In this document: positions 1-13,582 of the stretch, piece after piece
Numbering within the stretch: the stretch's first letter is position 1
Layout: every line of letters starts with the position of its first letter
Origin: Numida meleagris
Lineage: Eukaryota > Chordata > Aves > Galliformes > Numididae
Length of the DNA stretch: 64,000 nt
Direction: 5' to 3'
Assembly: GCF_002078875.1 (NCBI RefSeq)
Contig: NC_034412.1
Location: forward strand, 31,115,065-31,179,064
Made by a program: the position numbers and the translations under genes
The notes under the pieces: generated by a model
Databases searched by the model: none
Told to the model about the DNA's origin: nothing
What the model saw: only the letters and a program-made list of their open reading frames with translations

Positions 1-3000
1 CCCTATGCTTTAGTGATTTCATAGCGTGTTTCAATTTAATCTTAATATGTTTGGTCAATAACTCTCCTCAAAATGTTGCTAGTTTTTTCTTCTCTATTTT
101 TCCTGTAGGATGGATTCTTTTCCACTTGGTGAGTTGTTGCCAGTGGAAATATTAGTGGAGTTCAAAGGGGAGGAAGTGTTTGGGAGAAATCTATAAGTAC
201 ATTGAAAGTAATCCTGTGTTACAAACACGTTTGATTAAGGTTAAGAGAAATGGCAGGGAAAACCTAGCAGAATGCCATGCTTTAAAATATCAAAAAAAAA
301 CTTTCTTTAAATTTTTGCATCTACCTAAAAAGACATAACTTGATTCAAACTGCAGAGCCCTGAAAGTTCCTCAGATTTTAGGACGTAATTAATGACAAAG
401 TTTTTGGTTAAAAACAGAGGCGGCTTTAAAAAGTAGGTTAAAAACAGCAGCAATTGCCCTAAGTGGTAATTTCAATAAATGCCAATGGAGACATCTTTAC
501 AAAGTGAGGCACTTATGTGTTATTTTTATTGCGGGCTAATGGGCACTTTCTTCCTCCCTAATTGGTTTCTCTCAATTAAAACAATTACGGAATAAAATAT
601 ATCAGTATTAAAATAGCATTTAAGTTGATATTTTATTATACACAAGTCAAGAAATACATAGTGAATTTCTCCCACTACAACAGTATCTTCATCCCCCTGA
701 GTGTATGTACTACAGTGAAGGACTTTGTGGTGTTTTTTGTTACAAGTATACTACATGAATGCATATATATTAAAAAAATAAAAATCAGAAGTTGTATTTA
801 AAAGAGTAATTACAGAGTAACTCTACCGGTTGCTTTAACTTAAAATTCAGAATGAAGCGCTACATATAACCACAAATTTTAGCTATTAAACAGCTAATAG
901 AGTATGAGCATTTCTGTATCAGTGGTGGTACTGGAGGGAATAGTCCTTCTCTACTTGTGCTGGAAATTCAGCACAGTAATGGATGTCTCTAAATACTTTT
1001 CTGTAGTTTCGTGGGTTGGGGTCCACAAATCAGTGGTCTTAATGCAAATTACAGGGGAGTTCTATTGTAAAGATATATAAAAATAATAGATATTATAGTA
1101 TGTATAATTACAACTTATTAGTATTATCCTTGTATGACAAGGAAGTAGGTAACTTTAAATGAAGTCATAAGTCATAAAGTGAAGCTATGTAAAATTCTTG
1201 TGAGCTGGGAATTTGGAGGCTTAAAAGTTCCAAACGAAGCAGAGAGTTAGAGGGTTTTTTCCCACCTGGCTTGCAGAGGACCGCTTACATCTATGTTAAT
1301 TCAGTAGCTACAGAAATCCAGAGAAAAATTCAGCTTTTGTGTCAAAGTGTGTGGATGTGTAGTTTATGTGTGTGCACGCTCATTTTATGTGTATATATAC
1401 ACCTGACCAGTTGAAATCATTAGCTTCTCTTATTTGATGGAATGCTATTCAAATTTTCCATGCCTTGGAACTGAATTCACGTAAACGTGAATGAAGAAAT
1501 AACTCTGACTTTAAAACTTTTCATCGGTCTTCTTAGTCTGCCATGTGGCCTGATAGATGTTCAATTACATAGTAATACCTATCTCAGAGTAGGCTCATTT
1601 CACACACTTTTAAAAAGTTTATTCTATTCTTCTGTGTCTTGCTTTAAGTATTTCCATTCAATTGTAAGTGTATGATTTCAGGTTAGAGTTAAACAAAATT
1701 ACTGGCTTTCAATTTAGAGATGAACTACAGTGAAAATAGAACACTGTGGCAGTGTAAAATGTTGCCCCTGAGACCAAGTCTTGAATAGCTTGGTACATCC
1801 ATGCATCTCTAAATTTAAAACGAGTTAATTTAATGCATGCTTAGAGATTTAGTCCTTGCCCTCTGGTCTCCGCTGTAACGTGTGTCTGTGTGCAGAGGGG
1901 AATGAGATTAGAAAGGGTAGAACGAGAGCCTGCCAGGAAGCTCTCCTGAATGCAGGAGCTGAGGGCTGCAGGGCAGCAGCGGATGCATCTTTAGTTAGTC
2001 GGCTGCTAGGGTATGGAGCATGCATGTATTTTACTCCTGCAAAATGGTATCACATGCTTACTTTCAGGGAGGCACAATGTTGTCTTTATCTGCCACAGAG
2101 GGGGAGGTGTAATTTATGTAGGCTAAATAGGTGCTTGACAATCTGTCATTGTTTCACTTTGTTGACACCATTTATTTTGAGAAATGGGATAATAAGATCT
2201 GTCCACTGCTCTGCATGAGAACAGAGATGTACTTGATCAAGAAGTGCTATGTTTTTTTTCAGTGACAGCATAGAAATACAGGTGATAAGTAATGACCCTT
2301 GACAATGTTTAGGACAATAGAAATGTTTGCCTTCTTTTTAAGTTTTTTGTAGTTTGTTTCTCTAAAGAGATGTGTCAAAATACACGTGAAGTCTTTATGT
2401 AATTGTTCCCTTGAACTTCTTTTTGCAGAAAGTCTTCCAAATGTAGGAGCTTTTGTTTTAAATATGAATGATTTGTCAGTATTAGGGACTTGGTGCTCCC
2501 TGCAGGGATGCTGTATGAAGGCCTAAGGGAGGAGTGATGCCACCAACGTGATCTTTTGTTATTTGTCACTTGAGCAGCCCTACAAAAACATAAACCAATG
2601 TATGTATTAAGACAGCAAATGCCTACCTATTGAACATACATATTGTCGCAGACCTACATTTAAACTTTGACAATAGAAAGGTGTTCTGAATTAGCAGCTG
2701 AGGATTCCCATCATAGATCCACATTCTGTCCTTTTTTTAAGATGTAATGTCATACCCGGACACATGAAACCCAGAAACAATAATTAGTCATTGATGACAA
2801 ATGTTGAGATTCAGCTACTCCCTAGCTTGGTTAATGGGAGAGGAGTCCAACGCAGAAATTCCCTGTGCTCCTCTAACCCCCAGCTGTCAAAATGAACTGC
2901 TTAAGAGGCAAACATGTGTCTGACAGTATGCCCAACTTCCCTCTGTCAGGGGTCTAACGAGGAGCACAGCTGAAGAGATCATACATATACATTTCATGCC

Positions 3001-5247
3001 TATGAACACAGAGCTAAAGAGTGCTCAGAACTCTACTTTTCCATCCACGCCAGCTATCAGCTACTATCTGCTGTACAGTTGCATTGCGCCTTTGTCTTGT
3101 TAGCCTGCCATCAGGATGTTTTCATGAAAGTTTTGTTTTATTTTTCTTTTCCTAGCAGCATTTTTTTTGCAGTATTCAAGATGTGATACACTAAGTGGCG
3201 CTTGCAATTCCTTGTATTTAGTTAGGGCTAGTAGGTGACTTCAAAAGATCCCTTGTAGCTTTCAGCTATCTTCTAAATTTGCCTTTGCTTTTTTCTTTTC
3301 TGTGTTGATTCAAGAAACAACTTCTGTATTTTCTTTCTCAATCCACTTTTCCATTCTTTGATTTGTTTCTTTTTTCTTTCTTTTTTTCTTTCTTTTTTTT
3401 TTTTCCAAGGGTCTGTGTGAGATACAGAATTGTCAGTGGGTGATCTCCCTCAGTAATGCGGACATAAGCACTACATGGGTTTAGATGACTGCGTATTAGA
3501 TTCCACTGACTGCCTATGGAGTGCCCTATTACATTTATATACTCAGTGCCCCTGTTTCAAAAGCAGCAGACTTGAATCAATTAATGTCATCTGAGTTTGT
3601 CATCTAATATCTATACCTTCTTCATCTTTCTCCTTAAGCAATAGCGTGCATTAGTCCTCTTCCTCTCCTTCTCAAATCTGAATTCTGCTTCTGCCTTAAA
3701 AGCGGAAGAATGTGCTATTCTTTATTACTCTGTACTTCTGTAGTATGTCTGTAAGTAGCTATTATGTTCTCAAAGAACTAAGTGATTATTTTTCTGTTGT
3801 CTGGTCTCTCCCAGGATCTGAATTTACTAATGAAATGATATACCGAGTTGTTGGGGCAACATAAAAACTGACGGTAAATTATTAAGCCCTGTACATGCCA
3901 CTGGTACCACATTTTCGTTTTGAATGCAGTATTTCCATTCTCATAGAAATTAGAATGGGAAAATACGTATTATGTCATTCAGTTCAGCCTCATCCAGTTC
4001 AAGACTGCCTTGGTATATTTAGAATATGTATTTCCCAATGCTTTGGTTTAGTCAAGCAAAGAGGCTTTCAGCATTTATCTTGGGAAACAAATCTAGAGCA
4101 TGATGGGTCCCACTATTACGACATTTGTATTTTGTGTATCAGCTGAAATTTCTCTCTCACTTTGCATCCCCCATTTTTTCTTTCTTTTTTAAAAGCTTCA
4201 TTTAAGAAGCATTAATAACACACTCATAAAATCCAGAAACGGTGTAGTATTACACTTCACTTTTTAAAATTAAGTTTTGAATTTGTTATTAAGATGGTGG
4301 ACCAATCGCCGCACTTGAAAGATGGATGAAGATTGCTCAGGAGTTTGAAATGCAGCCTACTTATTTAGCATGTAACTTGAGGTTACTCATCTTGCTAGCT
4401 TGACCTGAAGTTTGGCTTGAGCTTTTATGTTTTTGTTTGTATTTGTTTTTAATACAGCCTTTCTAAAGTTGCTTTCTTTTTACAGTTTCTGTACAAATAA
4501 GCCATCAATGAAAATTATTGATGGGTTTCTGATTCCTAGAATAATTTTTCCCTTACATGTTTGACATATTTAATACCTATATTCTTAAATATGCTGGAAT
4601 AGAAAGTTTCTAATTTCCATATTTTGTAAATACTCAGTTCTATATTCAAATATAGTTATCTTTATGTAGCCCAAAACAGGCTATGCAGTGTACTAAAAAT
4701 TCTGTGTCTTTTGGAGATGCTACTAGGATTGTGAGGAAAGTAACATCATTTAATTGTGCCCCATAAATATCACTTATTGGTGATTTGCAAAGCCATGAAT
4801 TTTAAACAGGAGATACTGGTCCAATAAATGTTCCTTGCAGAAATACTTTGAGTGGTCATAGGGAGGTCTTTGAAGTACACATTTCTAAATATTCCCTGAC
4901 TATTTTACTGTACATTCAATTACAACAGTCAATGCATTCCTTCTGCAGCAGGACTCCTTCTGTGAGCAAATGCAACTGTTTTTGTAAGTTCTTTTTGATT
5001 TAATTCCTGACCATGGGATTCTATAAAGATATTGCCTCTGAAAGGATTATGCTGCCAAGAAATTAAAGGCTTTTCTGGAATAATATAAATTAATGTTTTA
5101 CATTTCTCAAAATATTAGGGCATATCTATATTGAAAGATGAACAAACACTGTCCAATGTATGCTGCATTTTCTTCTGTAGGTTTTCCCAGATTTTATGTT
5201 GAATCCTTGTTCCTTAAAATTTCAAAGCAGGCATGCAAAATTCAGAA
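1..5247. other. Unique AT-rich non-coding stretch
   Basis: I see no exon-like open frame, no recognised transposon and no RNA gene here. Open frames are short and interrupted, as expected by chance. Minor features are a TG-rich patch near 1345-1400 and the T/C tract listed separately. The segments around 410-600 and 2080-2190 are AT-rich but of high complexity, with homeodomain-like TAATT cores. They read like conserved non-coding DNA, but this is only an impression without an alignment. Confidence 0.6.
3362..3406 (+). repeat. T-rich (CTTT)n pyrimidine tract
   Basis: A run of T broken by single C residues with a loose CTTT/CTTTTTT period, about 45 bases long, ending in a pure T run. It is a simple low-complexity repeat prone to length variation. 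No retroposon body was recognised next to it. Confidence 0.8.
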
Positions 5248-5980
5248 TGATTTTGTTCCCCAGGGCTCTGTGTTAGGACCAGTTCTCTTCAATGTTTTCA
5301 TAAATAATTTGGATGTAGGACTAGAAGGTGTTTTGAGCAAGTTTGCTGATGATCCTAAACTGGGAGAAACTGTTGACTCTGCCAAGGGTGGAGAGGCCTT
5401 GCAGAGAGATCTAGAGAAATCAGAGAGCTGTCCGATCTCCAACTGCATGAAGTTTAATAAGAGAAAGTACCGGCTTCTGCACCTGAGAAGGGGCAACCCT
5501 GACTATGCATACAGACTGGGACAGTGTCCAAAGGAGGGCTACAAAGATGGTGAAGGGTCTGGAGGGGATGACATACAATGAGCAGCTGAACTTCCTTGTT
5601 TGTTCAGTCCAGAGCAGAGGAGGCTGAAGGGAGGCCTCATGGCAGCCCACAGCCCCTCACAGGGAGCAGAAGGGCAGTGCAGAGCTCTGCTTTTTGGTGA
5701 CAGCAACAGGGCCTGAGGGAACGGCATGGAGCTGTGTCAGGGGAAGGTCAGGCTAGGTATCAGAAAAAGTTTCTTCACCAGAAAGTGATGGGGCACTGGA
5801 ACAGGCTCCCCAGGGGAGTGGTCTTAGCACCAAGCTGATGGAGTTCAAGAAGCATCAAGAGAATGCTCTCAGTCATGTGGTCTGATTTTTGGGTGGTACT
5901 GTGTGGAGCCAAGAGTTGACTCTATGATCCTTACGGGTCCCTTTGAACTCAGGTTATACTATGAGTCTATAATTCTATTG
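5248..5980 (+). mobile_element. CR1 LINE, internally deleted, with reverse-transcriptase remnant
   Basis: A CR1 non-LTR retrotransposon in sense orientation. The left part (about 5255-5535) encodes a piece of ORF2 reverse transcriptase. A PQGS motif is followed about 25 residues later by the FADD catalytic box, which is the CR1 version of the polymerase active site. This piece has no stop codons. At about 5535-5545 it jumps directly to the CR1 3' region, whose usual phrases (a block about clearing and editing a group of G-rich words) run on to 5980. The element ends in degenerate copies of the CR1 terminal ATTCTAT unit. The intervening several hundred bases of ORF2 are missing. The 5' side is truncated, as is normal for CR1. 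It cannot encode a working enzyme. Confidence 0.9.
5255..5581 (+). pseudogene. CR1 ORF2 reverse-transcriptase fragment
   Basis: The open frame reads through the palm core of a CR1 reverse transcriptase: PQGSVLGPVLFNVF, then an FADD box, then a segment matching the CR1 thumb region with an MKFN motif. In the family this enzyme copies CR1 RNA at a nicked chromosomal target. Here only the central part of the domain is left. The endonuclease, the front of the polymerase and the C-terminus are absent, and the last ~15 codons run into non-coding 3' sequence across the internal deletion. The upstream codons back to 5138 are unrelated flanking DNA, so the apparent start there is not real. A dead fragment. 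Confidence 0.8.
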
Positions 5981-8900
5981 AAAAGTCAAAACCAATCTCA
6001 GTTAAGTTGTTCTGTGGCAGAAAAGGGAGTGAGGGAATGGAAGAAGAAAAACAAGGGACTGTTCCACATATCTTTAGAAACCAGTTATTTTCCTGGGCTT
6101 TTCCCTTCTTTTAAAGGATGTTAGGCTGTATAGATGCTGTTCCATAGGGCAGCTGGCACTGAATATTGGTATGCTTTGCTTGCACTAGATAGTCTCAAAA
6201 ATGCATACTCAAATTCTAGACTGACTTTGAAACTCCTGAAAGAAGTTCTGATGTATCAGATGAGGATGAAAGTCTACCTTGTTACTGCTAGATTTGTATT
6301 GAGAGACAAAGAAGCAACCTTATGATGAATTATCATACAGAACTATTTTGTTGAAAAAATGATCAAAACAGAACGATCACGAGGAAGCATTCGAGTCTTT
6401 GTTCCTCTTTTCCATGTTCTATGTATTGCTCTTCTGCTTAAAATTCTTTATGCAACAATATAGACTTGATTACAACAGAGTTGATTATGATTTTCTGTTC
6501 GAAAGGATATTTATGTTCATTATGCGGAGATCTTTGTGTGCTTCTGATTGTCTCCAGTGGTTAGGCATTTGAACCTCCTGGATAGCTGCTAGTATAATCC
6601 ACCTCTAATAAAAATGTACTTTTTGCATATCTCAGGACGGTTTAAGGCAGCTGTGAGCTATTCATCCTCTCTCCTCAGGAGAGGTCTGAATTTTCTCATT
6701 TAAATACAGTGCCTTCTTCCAGTTAACTTTAACTGGAGAAAAAAAAAAAAGACCAACCCAGCACACACATGTGCATGTGTGTGAGTTGCTCACACACACA
6801 CATGTGCAAGATGTTTAATTGACTGTAGACCTGTAGCAGGACAATCCATTTTTCTTTAGTACAGTAATCCAGTTCTCTTAATGTTGAGTGGATGTTCAAA
6901 ATAGGAGGGTTTCTTTGTGCAAAGTCTGTGGGATATTGCCAACCTTTTTATTTAGGTTCTGTTCCAAAGTTAGCAAGTTGCACTGAATGTTTTGTAATGT
7001 TTCCTGGTTAATGCTCTTTATGTGTGTTTTAATACAAGTATAAATCTACTGGCTTAACCGTTTGTCCCCTTTAATGGGACTAAATTTAGAAAGAAGGAGG
7101 TCACAGGTACATGTAGGTAGAGTTCAGGTAGTGTCAAGTTCAGGGCTCAAATGCAGCCTCCAGGTTTAGAAGTTTAGGCATGACAGACTGGTGGAAGATA
7201 GGAACATTTAGCAAGGAGCGTGGCTTATGCTCTTACCTAACATTGGACACTGCTCGTTGCTAGAGCCGAGATGACTTTACTGATTTGCATTTACAGAACG
7301 ATTCCTTTTCTTTCTATTTCTGCTCTTAGCCTTTCTTTCCTGAAAAAAGAAGTGCTAGCTGTGGTTATTGTCTATCATAAGAACTGACATCAAGCTCAAC
7401 AACTCATGTAATGTATCCTTGCAAAAACAAGCATCAGATAAAACTGGCTTTAAGGCCGACAGAGCCATGATTTGGTGTTGAAACCAAGAGTATAAACAAA
7501 AATCTTTGTAGCCATTGGCAATACCTTGAGCTATTCAATGTCTTTAAATCATAGCTGGATAATCTGATATATTTCAGGATTTGTCTTGCCTAAATGCCAG
7601 ACTGACTGAAAATTCATACTGAGGAGCTGTGAGGGAGGGAAAATAAACTGGGGATGGAAGTGGGTTATTTATTTAGTTGTGTAAATTTTGAGGGAGAGGG
7701 AATGAGTAGGGGTGAGAGGAGGGAGAGAGAATAGAAAACCCTTAGCTCCTTAAGGTACTGGCCCTGGAAATAATGCTGCTGCCCAAGAAAGAGAGTGGGG
7801 TAAGAAGAGCATTAAAACAATGATTCCAACAAATGGGAAAGCTAGAAGGATAAGTCAGCACAAAGAGAGTAGCAAAAGGTGTGATATGTTTTGATAAGCC
7901 TCTTAATGCTAAGATTGCTGCCTGAAGTTAAGTTCTGAGGGTTCTCTGATTGCTGCTGTAAATCCGGTAAGACTTCAATGGGTGTAAGTACTCTGTGTAC
8001 AAGCTTCAATAATACTTCTGTAGCTATGCACAAAGGGATACAAATCATTTTGCCAATATAGATTTTTCCAACCAAGAATCTACAGCTTCCCACCTCAAAT
8101 GCGTGAATCAGCCAGTACCTTGCACAGAGGTCTGTTTTTCACCTCTGTGCTTTTTCAGTTCATCTTTTCAAAGAGAATTGTGAAATCTTTCAGAACTTGT
8201 CACGTAATTTTTTTTTAGTTAGAAAGAAGAAAACCACTCTTGCCTGCAGGTATACAGAGCTGAAAAGATCAGATTTTTAGACTTTCTGCATAATTTAGAA
8301 TATAAGTAGATCAAAGGTCAAAATTTTTTGAATACGAGCAAGAAAATGAGAACTTAAAGCTGAGATAGCGTATATATTTCTATGGTCTTACAGTCTCAAT
8401 GACTCCTTCATAAACTGCCTTACTTTGATGGCTTTCATAGCAAAATTAGTTTATGAGTGATAGGTCTCACAAAGTAGGAGATAACCATACAGATATGATT
8501 CTGTGTTTTCTAGTAGACTAGATAGGAGTTATGTGTGTGAGAGAGATGTCTGCGTATACCACACACATCCCAGATATTTACTTAGTAGCCACATGACACT
8601 AGTCCCATCAGACCTCAGCTTGTGAGGGGAAACCACCATAGAAGTTGAAAAGGGGAAAAAAAACCAACACTGTTCTACTGCCTTTTTGCCCTCAAGGAAT
8701 AGAAAGAATGATTAGGTGATCTGCTCGCTATAAAGCCCTTTATGAAAAATGAAAAATACATGCCACCAGTTTTCACTGGTGAAAACCAGCGAACAGAAAA
8801 AAAGGCAGTATTCAGAAAGCATATTTAGATAAACCCAAGCATATTCTAAGAGAGAAGACCTATGTCCCTGCCACTGTACAGAAAACATAACTGATGTTTC

Positions 8901-11165
8901 TGTGTCACTCCGCTCACCTCCTGTATGAAGTTGGCAGCATCAGCCTTAGGACAGCATCCTAAGCAATCCTTAGCCTGGAGGGCATCACAGGGGTGAGCCA
9001 GAGAAACCCTATGGAAAACAAGGTAGGTACCAGTAAGTGTTTCTCTGCAAAGCTTTTAAATGGATTACTCTTGAGACTTTTCTGTATCTAGCAGCTAAGA
9101 CGGATCCCAAGTGAAATAATAATTGCTCTTACTTGTATTTTAGCTAGATTTTATAGTAATAACGTATTAGATTCATTTGTTCCCCTTTGACATTAACAAG
9201 ATTTTGAGTGCAAAAATATATGCTGTTACTGGGAAGTGCAAGAAACTTTAAGTGTACATCACAGAAATCATCAGTGATTTTGCCTTGCATTTTTGCAGTA
9301 CAAAATTATACAGTATATATAGTTAAGTAATACAGTTCTCATTAAACCAAGTTATTTGTGACAAGATGAGAAAAAGAAGCATGAAAGATCTAAGCAGATG
9401 GCAAAACATTTGATCATGAACAATAAAGATAATTTATTGTTTAATTACTTCTTTCTAGCAGGTTTTTATAAATCCATTGTAAGATTATTGGATCACACAA
9501 GAGAGAACCTTGGAAGCTTTGCTTTTCAGATACAGAGAGAAATATTACAAAGAATGAGGAAAGCTGATCCAAAGCTAGAGCTACTTTCATAGCAGTAATT
9601 AACATTAGCTTAATCTGGGGTCTGCATGAACCTGGACAGAAATTGTAAATGAATTCAGGGTCCATGAATTGATGTAGTTACTTTTTGAAAATTTAAAAAG
9701 ATTTTCTAGTAAAAATACTGTTCCAGTGCTTCCACAAGGAGTTATGCAGTGTATGAAGAAAAATACCTAGTTTCCTAAAACTTAGGCCCATTTCATCATG
9801 CCAGGTGATTCTTGTATTATGAGAACAGATTTTCTATTCTCTCTGTACATCTTTTAAGCATTTTCTGCAATCATTCTTTTGCTGGATCTAAAGCCTTCTT
9901 GACTGTAGACAGTTCATAGTTCACAACCTGTTTCTCATACCTCATTCTCTGAGCATGTAAAGAGAGATGACTCTCTGAGATGATGGTGATAGTAATGGCA
10001 AGAAGTTATCTTAATAGCTACTCTAATTAGGGTATGAAATTAATTAGACTACAAAAGGATTTCTTTGGGTCAGAAAAAGGACAGTAATAAAGTGAAATAA
10101 GGGGCGATACCCATGACAGTAAGGAAAAGGTTGTTGTTATTTTCAAAGCTTTTAAGTTTAACTTTCTAGTGAATTCTACTTCGTTTTTAAAAGTTCTGTT
10201 AATGATGTTATTCTTTATAATACTATGCTTTACAATATCATCTTACAACAACATACAGTTTTGCTCAGAAAGTAACTGCAAAATGACCTTTATGTTTACT
10301 GTTAATTTTGTATTAGATGTGCTTATGTTACACGTCAGTCCTGATTTTTCTGATTGACATTCAAACAACAAAACAAATCTGTTATTTGCCTCTGTATTTT
10401 GGTAACAGTGGTGATCCCTAAATTAAAATTTACGTGACATCCGATGACTCAAGGCAGGAAATCCAACAAAGCATTCCTGTTGCAATTGCATGGATTTTAA
10501 GTTTTCTACTAAGCTGATAGAATTCACAAGATTTGCAGGCACTACTTCAACTCTTGCTGAAATTTTTCCTTATCCTTACATGCTCTATTCTTTGACTAAA
10601 ACTCATGCAGTGTAGAGTGTAAATGGTATTGCAGCATCTTTTAGAAGCTTGAAAGGTATTCCTCAGCAGTATGTCTACTAGCACTATTAGATTCTCCAAC
10701 ATAGTGATACTACTTGAATAATGTCATTTTGCTGTTGTTGCTGCTTTGATTGTACAACATTTCAGTAGTATAGAACTTATCTGACTTTCTCTTTAGCTTT
10801 TTAGACTTGTGTATGTGGGAATTCGGCTTGTGATTTGTTACTGTCACAGAGAAGCTAGGGGAAAAGAATTTGCTAACAAATTCAGCTCTTGAGTGCTAGA
10901 CCTTTTAAGGGCTTTGTCAGTCACCTCCTTCGGTCACAACCAGATGAACATACTCAGAAAAAGAAATTGCCATAACATTGTGGAATTCATTGCATACAAG
11001 GCTGCAGTTTTGTTGTTTAGTCTAGAATCGTGCATAGTCTCAAATTTAGGAAGCCTGTCTTTTGTATCATTAAATCAACAATAACATATCTTTTCTTCTT
11101 CCTCTTCAACTGGAAATTAATTTTGATAAGAATTAATAATTGATAAAATAACAGCCTTTTAGTAT
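5981..11165. other. Unique AT-rich non-coding stretch
   Basis: No exon, RNA gene or transposon was recognised. Two things stand out: the CA/TG palindrome at 6760-6807 (listed separately) and a purine-rich strand at about 7625-7740 made of GGGA/GAGA-type runs. Open frames are all under 100 codons and resemble nothing I know. Confidence 0.6.
6760..6807. repeat. CA/TG alternating palindrome
   Basis: An alternating purine-pyrimidine tract in which a CATGTGTGTGAG arm is followed after TTG by its complement CTCACACACA..CATG. It combines a short microsatellite with dyad symmetry. Such DNA can adopt Z-form or extrude a hairpin. A run of 12 A precedes it at about 6739-6750. Confidence 0.75.
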
Positions 11166-11483
11166 CTAAAGGGGGAGCTATAAGAAAGAAGGGGGCAGAC
11201 TCTTCAAGCAGGGTTTGTTGTGATAGGACAGGAGGAAATGGTTTCAAACTAAAAGAAGGGTGATATCGATTGGATATGAGGAAGAATTTTTTTACTTCTG
11301 GAATCACTGGAACCGGCTGCCCAGAGAGGTGGCGGATGTCCCATCCACGGAGACATGCAAAGTGAGGCTAGACCAGGCTCTGAGCAACCTGATCTGGCTG
11401 TGGATGTCCTTGTTCATTGCAGGGGAGTTGGTTTAGATGACCTAAGAGTCCGTTCCAACTCAAACAATTCTATGATACTATGA
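11166..11483 (+). mobile_element. CR1 LINE 3' end, sense
   Basis: A 5'-truncated CR1 consisting of the 3' untranslated region and its typical phrases: GGGAGCTATAAGAAAGAAGG near the left end, CTGCCCAGAGAGGTGG near 11320, and GATGACCTAAGAGTCC-type words near 11440. The right end is two copies of the terminal TCTATGAT unit at about 11469-11483, which is the diagnostic CR1 terminus. It carries no coding sequence. Confidence 0.92.
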
Positions 11484-13581
11484 AAATTTGGTTCCATAAT
11501 TACTGTTGTCGGGCCTCTGATAAAATAAATCACCCATATTCTTAGAGATTGTTACTCTTTGTAGCATCCCTTGCCCTGGAACAGCAGTGAAGTCTGTGGT
11601 ATTTTTGCATACGCAGCATCTACAGGATTGTACCTTCAGTAAAAGTGACAAGATAGCATTTGCTGCTAACTGAGGACTCCGTAAAAGGCTTCAGGAAAGC
11701 AAATATATCAGGACTGTTTTTGCTAGAAAGATCACAATGATACAAGAGATGACTGCTTCTTAAGGATCTCCCCTTACTTGAAAGGAAAGCTAGGAAATAA
11801 AACAAGTTAATAGACTTTGTAGTCAAATGGAAATGTGAACATGTTTATTGTTGTAAAAAAAAAAAATCACAAAGTTTTCCACTTAAAAACAGAGAATGGA
11901 ATTGAGCACGTAGAATTTGGTACACTTGTTTCTTTTACGCATGTTATCAAAGAAACTCTTTTGTCTGTTGGCAACACTGGTGATGTGAGTAATTTTGCAA
12001 GAGAATATGGTAATTTGGAACATGGGGACACCAGTCAGTTAAAAACAGAGAAAGTGATAATCCCAGGCGAGATGAAAATACCACTGAAAATGAAGGTCCA
12101 GTTTTCCCACAAGTGCTTGTAATGAAGCCTTTTCTGTGAAAACATTATTTTTTTTTTCAGACGAATGACATTTTATTAAAGATGTAATAATAAATAAACT
12201 TAATTCCACTCCCAAAATGTATCCAATACAGTTGAATCATAGAGTTTCCCTTCCATTTAAAGGGTTTGGCTTTTGAACCAACAAGAAAACCTTCAAAATC
12301 TTGGCAGTGTGTTCCTATGTGTTAACATGTCTGTGTGTTTCCCAGAATACTTCATGTTGCTTTTAAGCTTTATATTTTGTTAATGATTTTTAAAGCAGTT
12401 AAATTGACTTTTTGAGACTGAAGCTCAAAAATTCACATTTTGATGTCTAGAAGAAGTGGTCACTGACATCTGAAAGTACAGTGTCAGGAACTCTTAATGA
12501 AAGTCATGTAATAACTGGGAGAATAACTCCAGTCTTTGAACATACAAAACAAATAACTGGAAAACATAGTGCTTGTACATATATGCAGGGTAGTTTTTGA
12601 TAATGTTGGTGTGTATGCTTAACCACATTTGATACGTGCAAATCAAAATGTACCTATCCTTCTCTGAACGATGATCAAATATATTCAGGTGAAATGCATT
12701 TTCACTATATTGCTCAAACAGCATTTAGCCTTGTGCGAGTTAAATATTCACACTTCTGCCAAATCAAATGTAAGTCTTCCAGAGGTAAGCTACAAATTAT
12801 TTTTCTTCTGCTGGGTGTACTTGAAAAGGTTGCAGGAGAAAGTGTAAGATCAGAGAACATATGTTATTGTTCAGTAAGCCTTGCAGCAGATATCAAAAAC
12901 TAATGAGGCAAAGAAAGCAAAGGGAAGCAACGCAATCAGTAGCAACTAAATTTAGCATGAGCTTGAGTGTTCTGGGAGACAGGAACGTTAAGTGTTCTCT
13001 CCCTTTGCTGTGTGACAGACTTGAAAGTGTGGAGATGTGAATAGGTGTGTTAATGTTGTTATGCATTCAGGTAGCCATCAAAGTTCAAAACAGAGTTGTA
13101 AGTTCCTACTGGTATATAGCAAGATTTAAAAGAGTAAATGAAGAAATATTACACAAAGAGATCTGTAAATAGTATGGTTTCATAAAGGAAATTTTCTGAG
13201 TGTAACAAATAGCTTAACATTTCCCCAAGAAACATCAGAGCGTTCATCACAGATTGGATGTTGTCTTCATTCTGAAGTAATGAGCAGTTTTAGAGAGCTG
13301 TCTTCTCTATCTACAGAAATATTTTTGGACATATGTATATCTTTGCAGAATCATTTGATTAATTCAAGAAAAAGTCTACCAAGCTTTTTTTGCCTTTAAG
13401 TACTTGTTAGGTGCCAGTGCTATGTGGTTGTTGACAAAATTCCAACTAAGCTTCATTACTGTGTAATAAAACATCTCAGCTTAAAAATTGTTCACTTTAT
13501 TGAATTTACTGGCAAGGGATCTGACTGTGTTCGCTCGTGGGGTGTAACTTTCACACTTTCAGAATCCAATCTGCTGTGAAC
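11484..13581. other. Unique non-coding stretch with one 95-codon open frame
   Basis: No transposon was recognised. An open frame at 11835-12122 (+; first ATG at 11841) has a mixed, charged, protein-like composition but no splice acceptor, no recognised domain and no upstream gene structure. It is followed by A/T-rich sequence with AATAAA at 12191-12196. I treat it as a chance open frame unless an alignment shows otherwise. Confidence 0.5.
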
Positions 13582-13582
13582 T

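Noticed and set aside
1856..2218. A 120-codon cysteine-rich open frame
   Set aside because: No signal peptide, regular cysteine spacing or recognised domain. The start is non-ATG and no exon borders are visible, so it fits chance.
5242..5727. Reverse-strand open frames of 60-85 codons opposite the CR1
   Set aside because: They are the antisense reading of the CR1 RT and 3' region, whose sense strand is clearly the evolved one.
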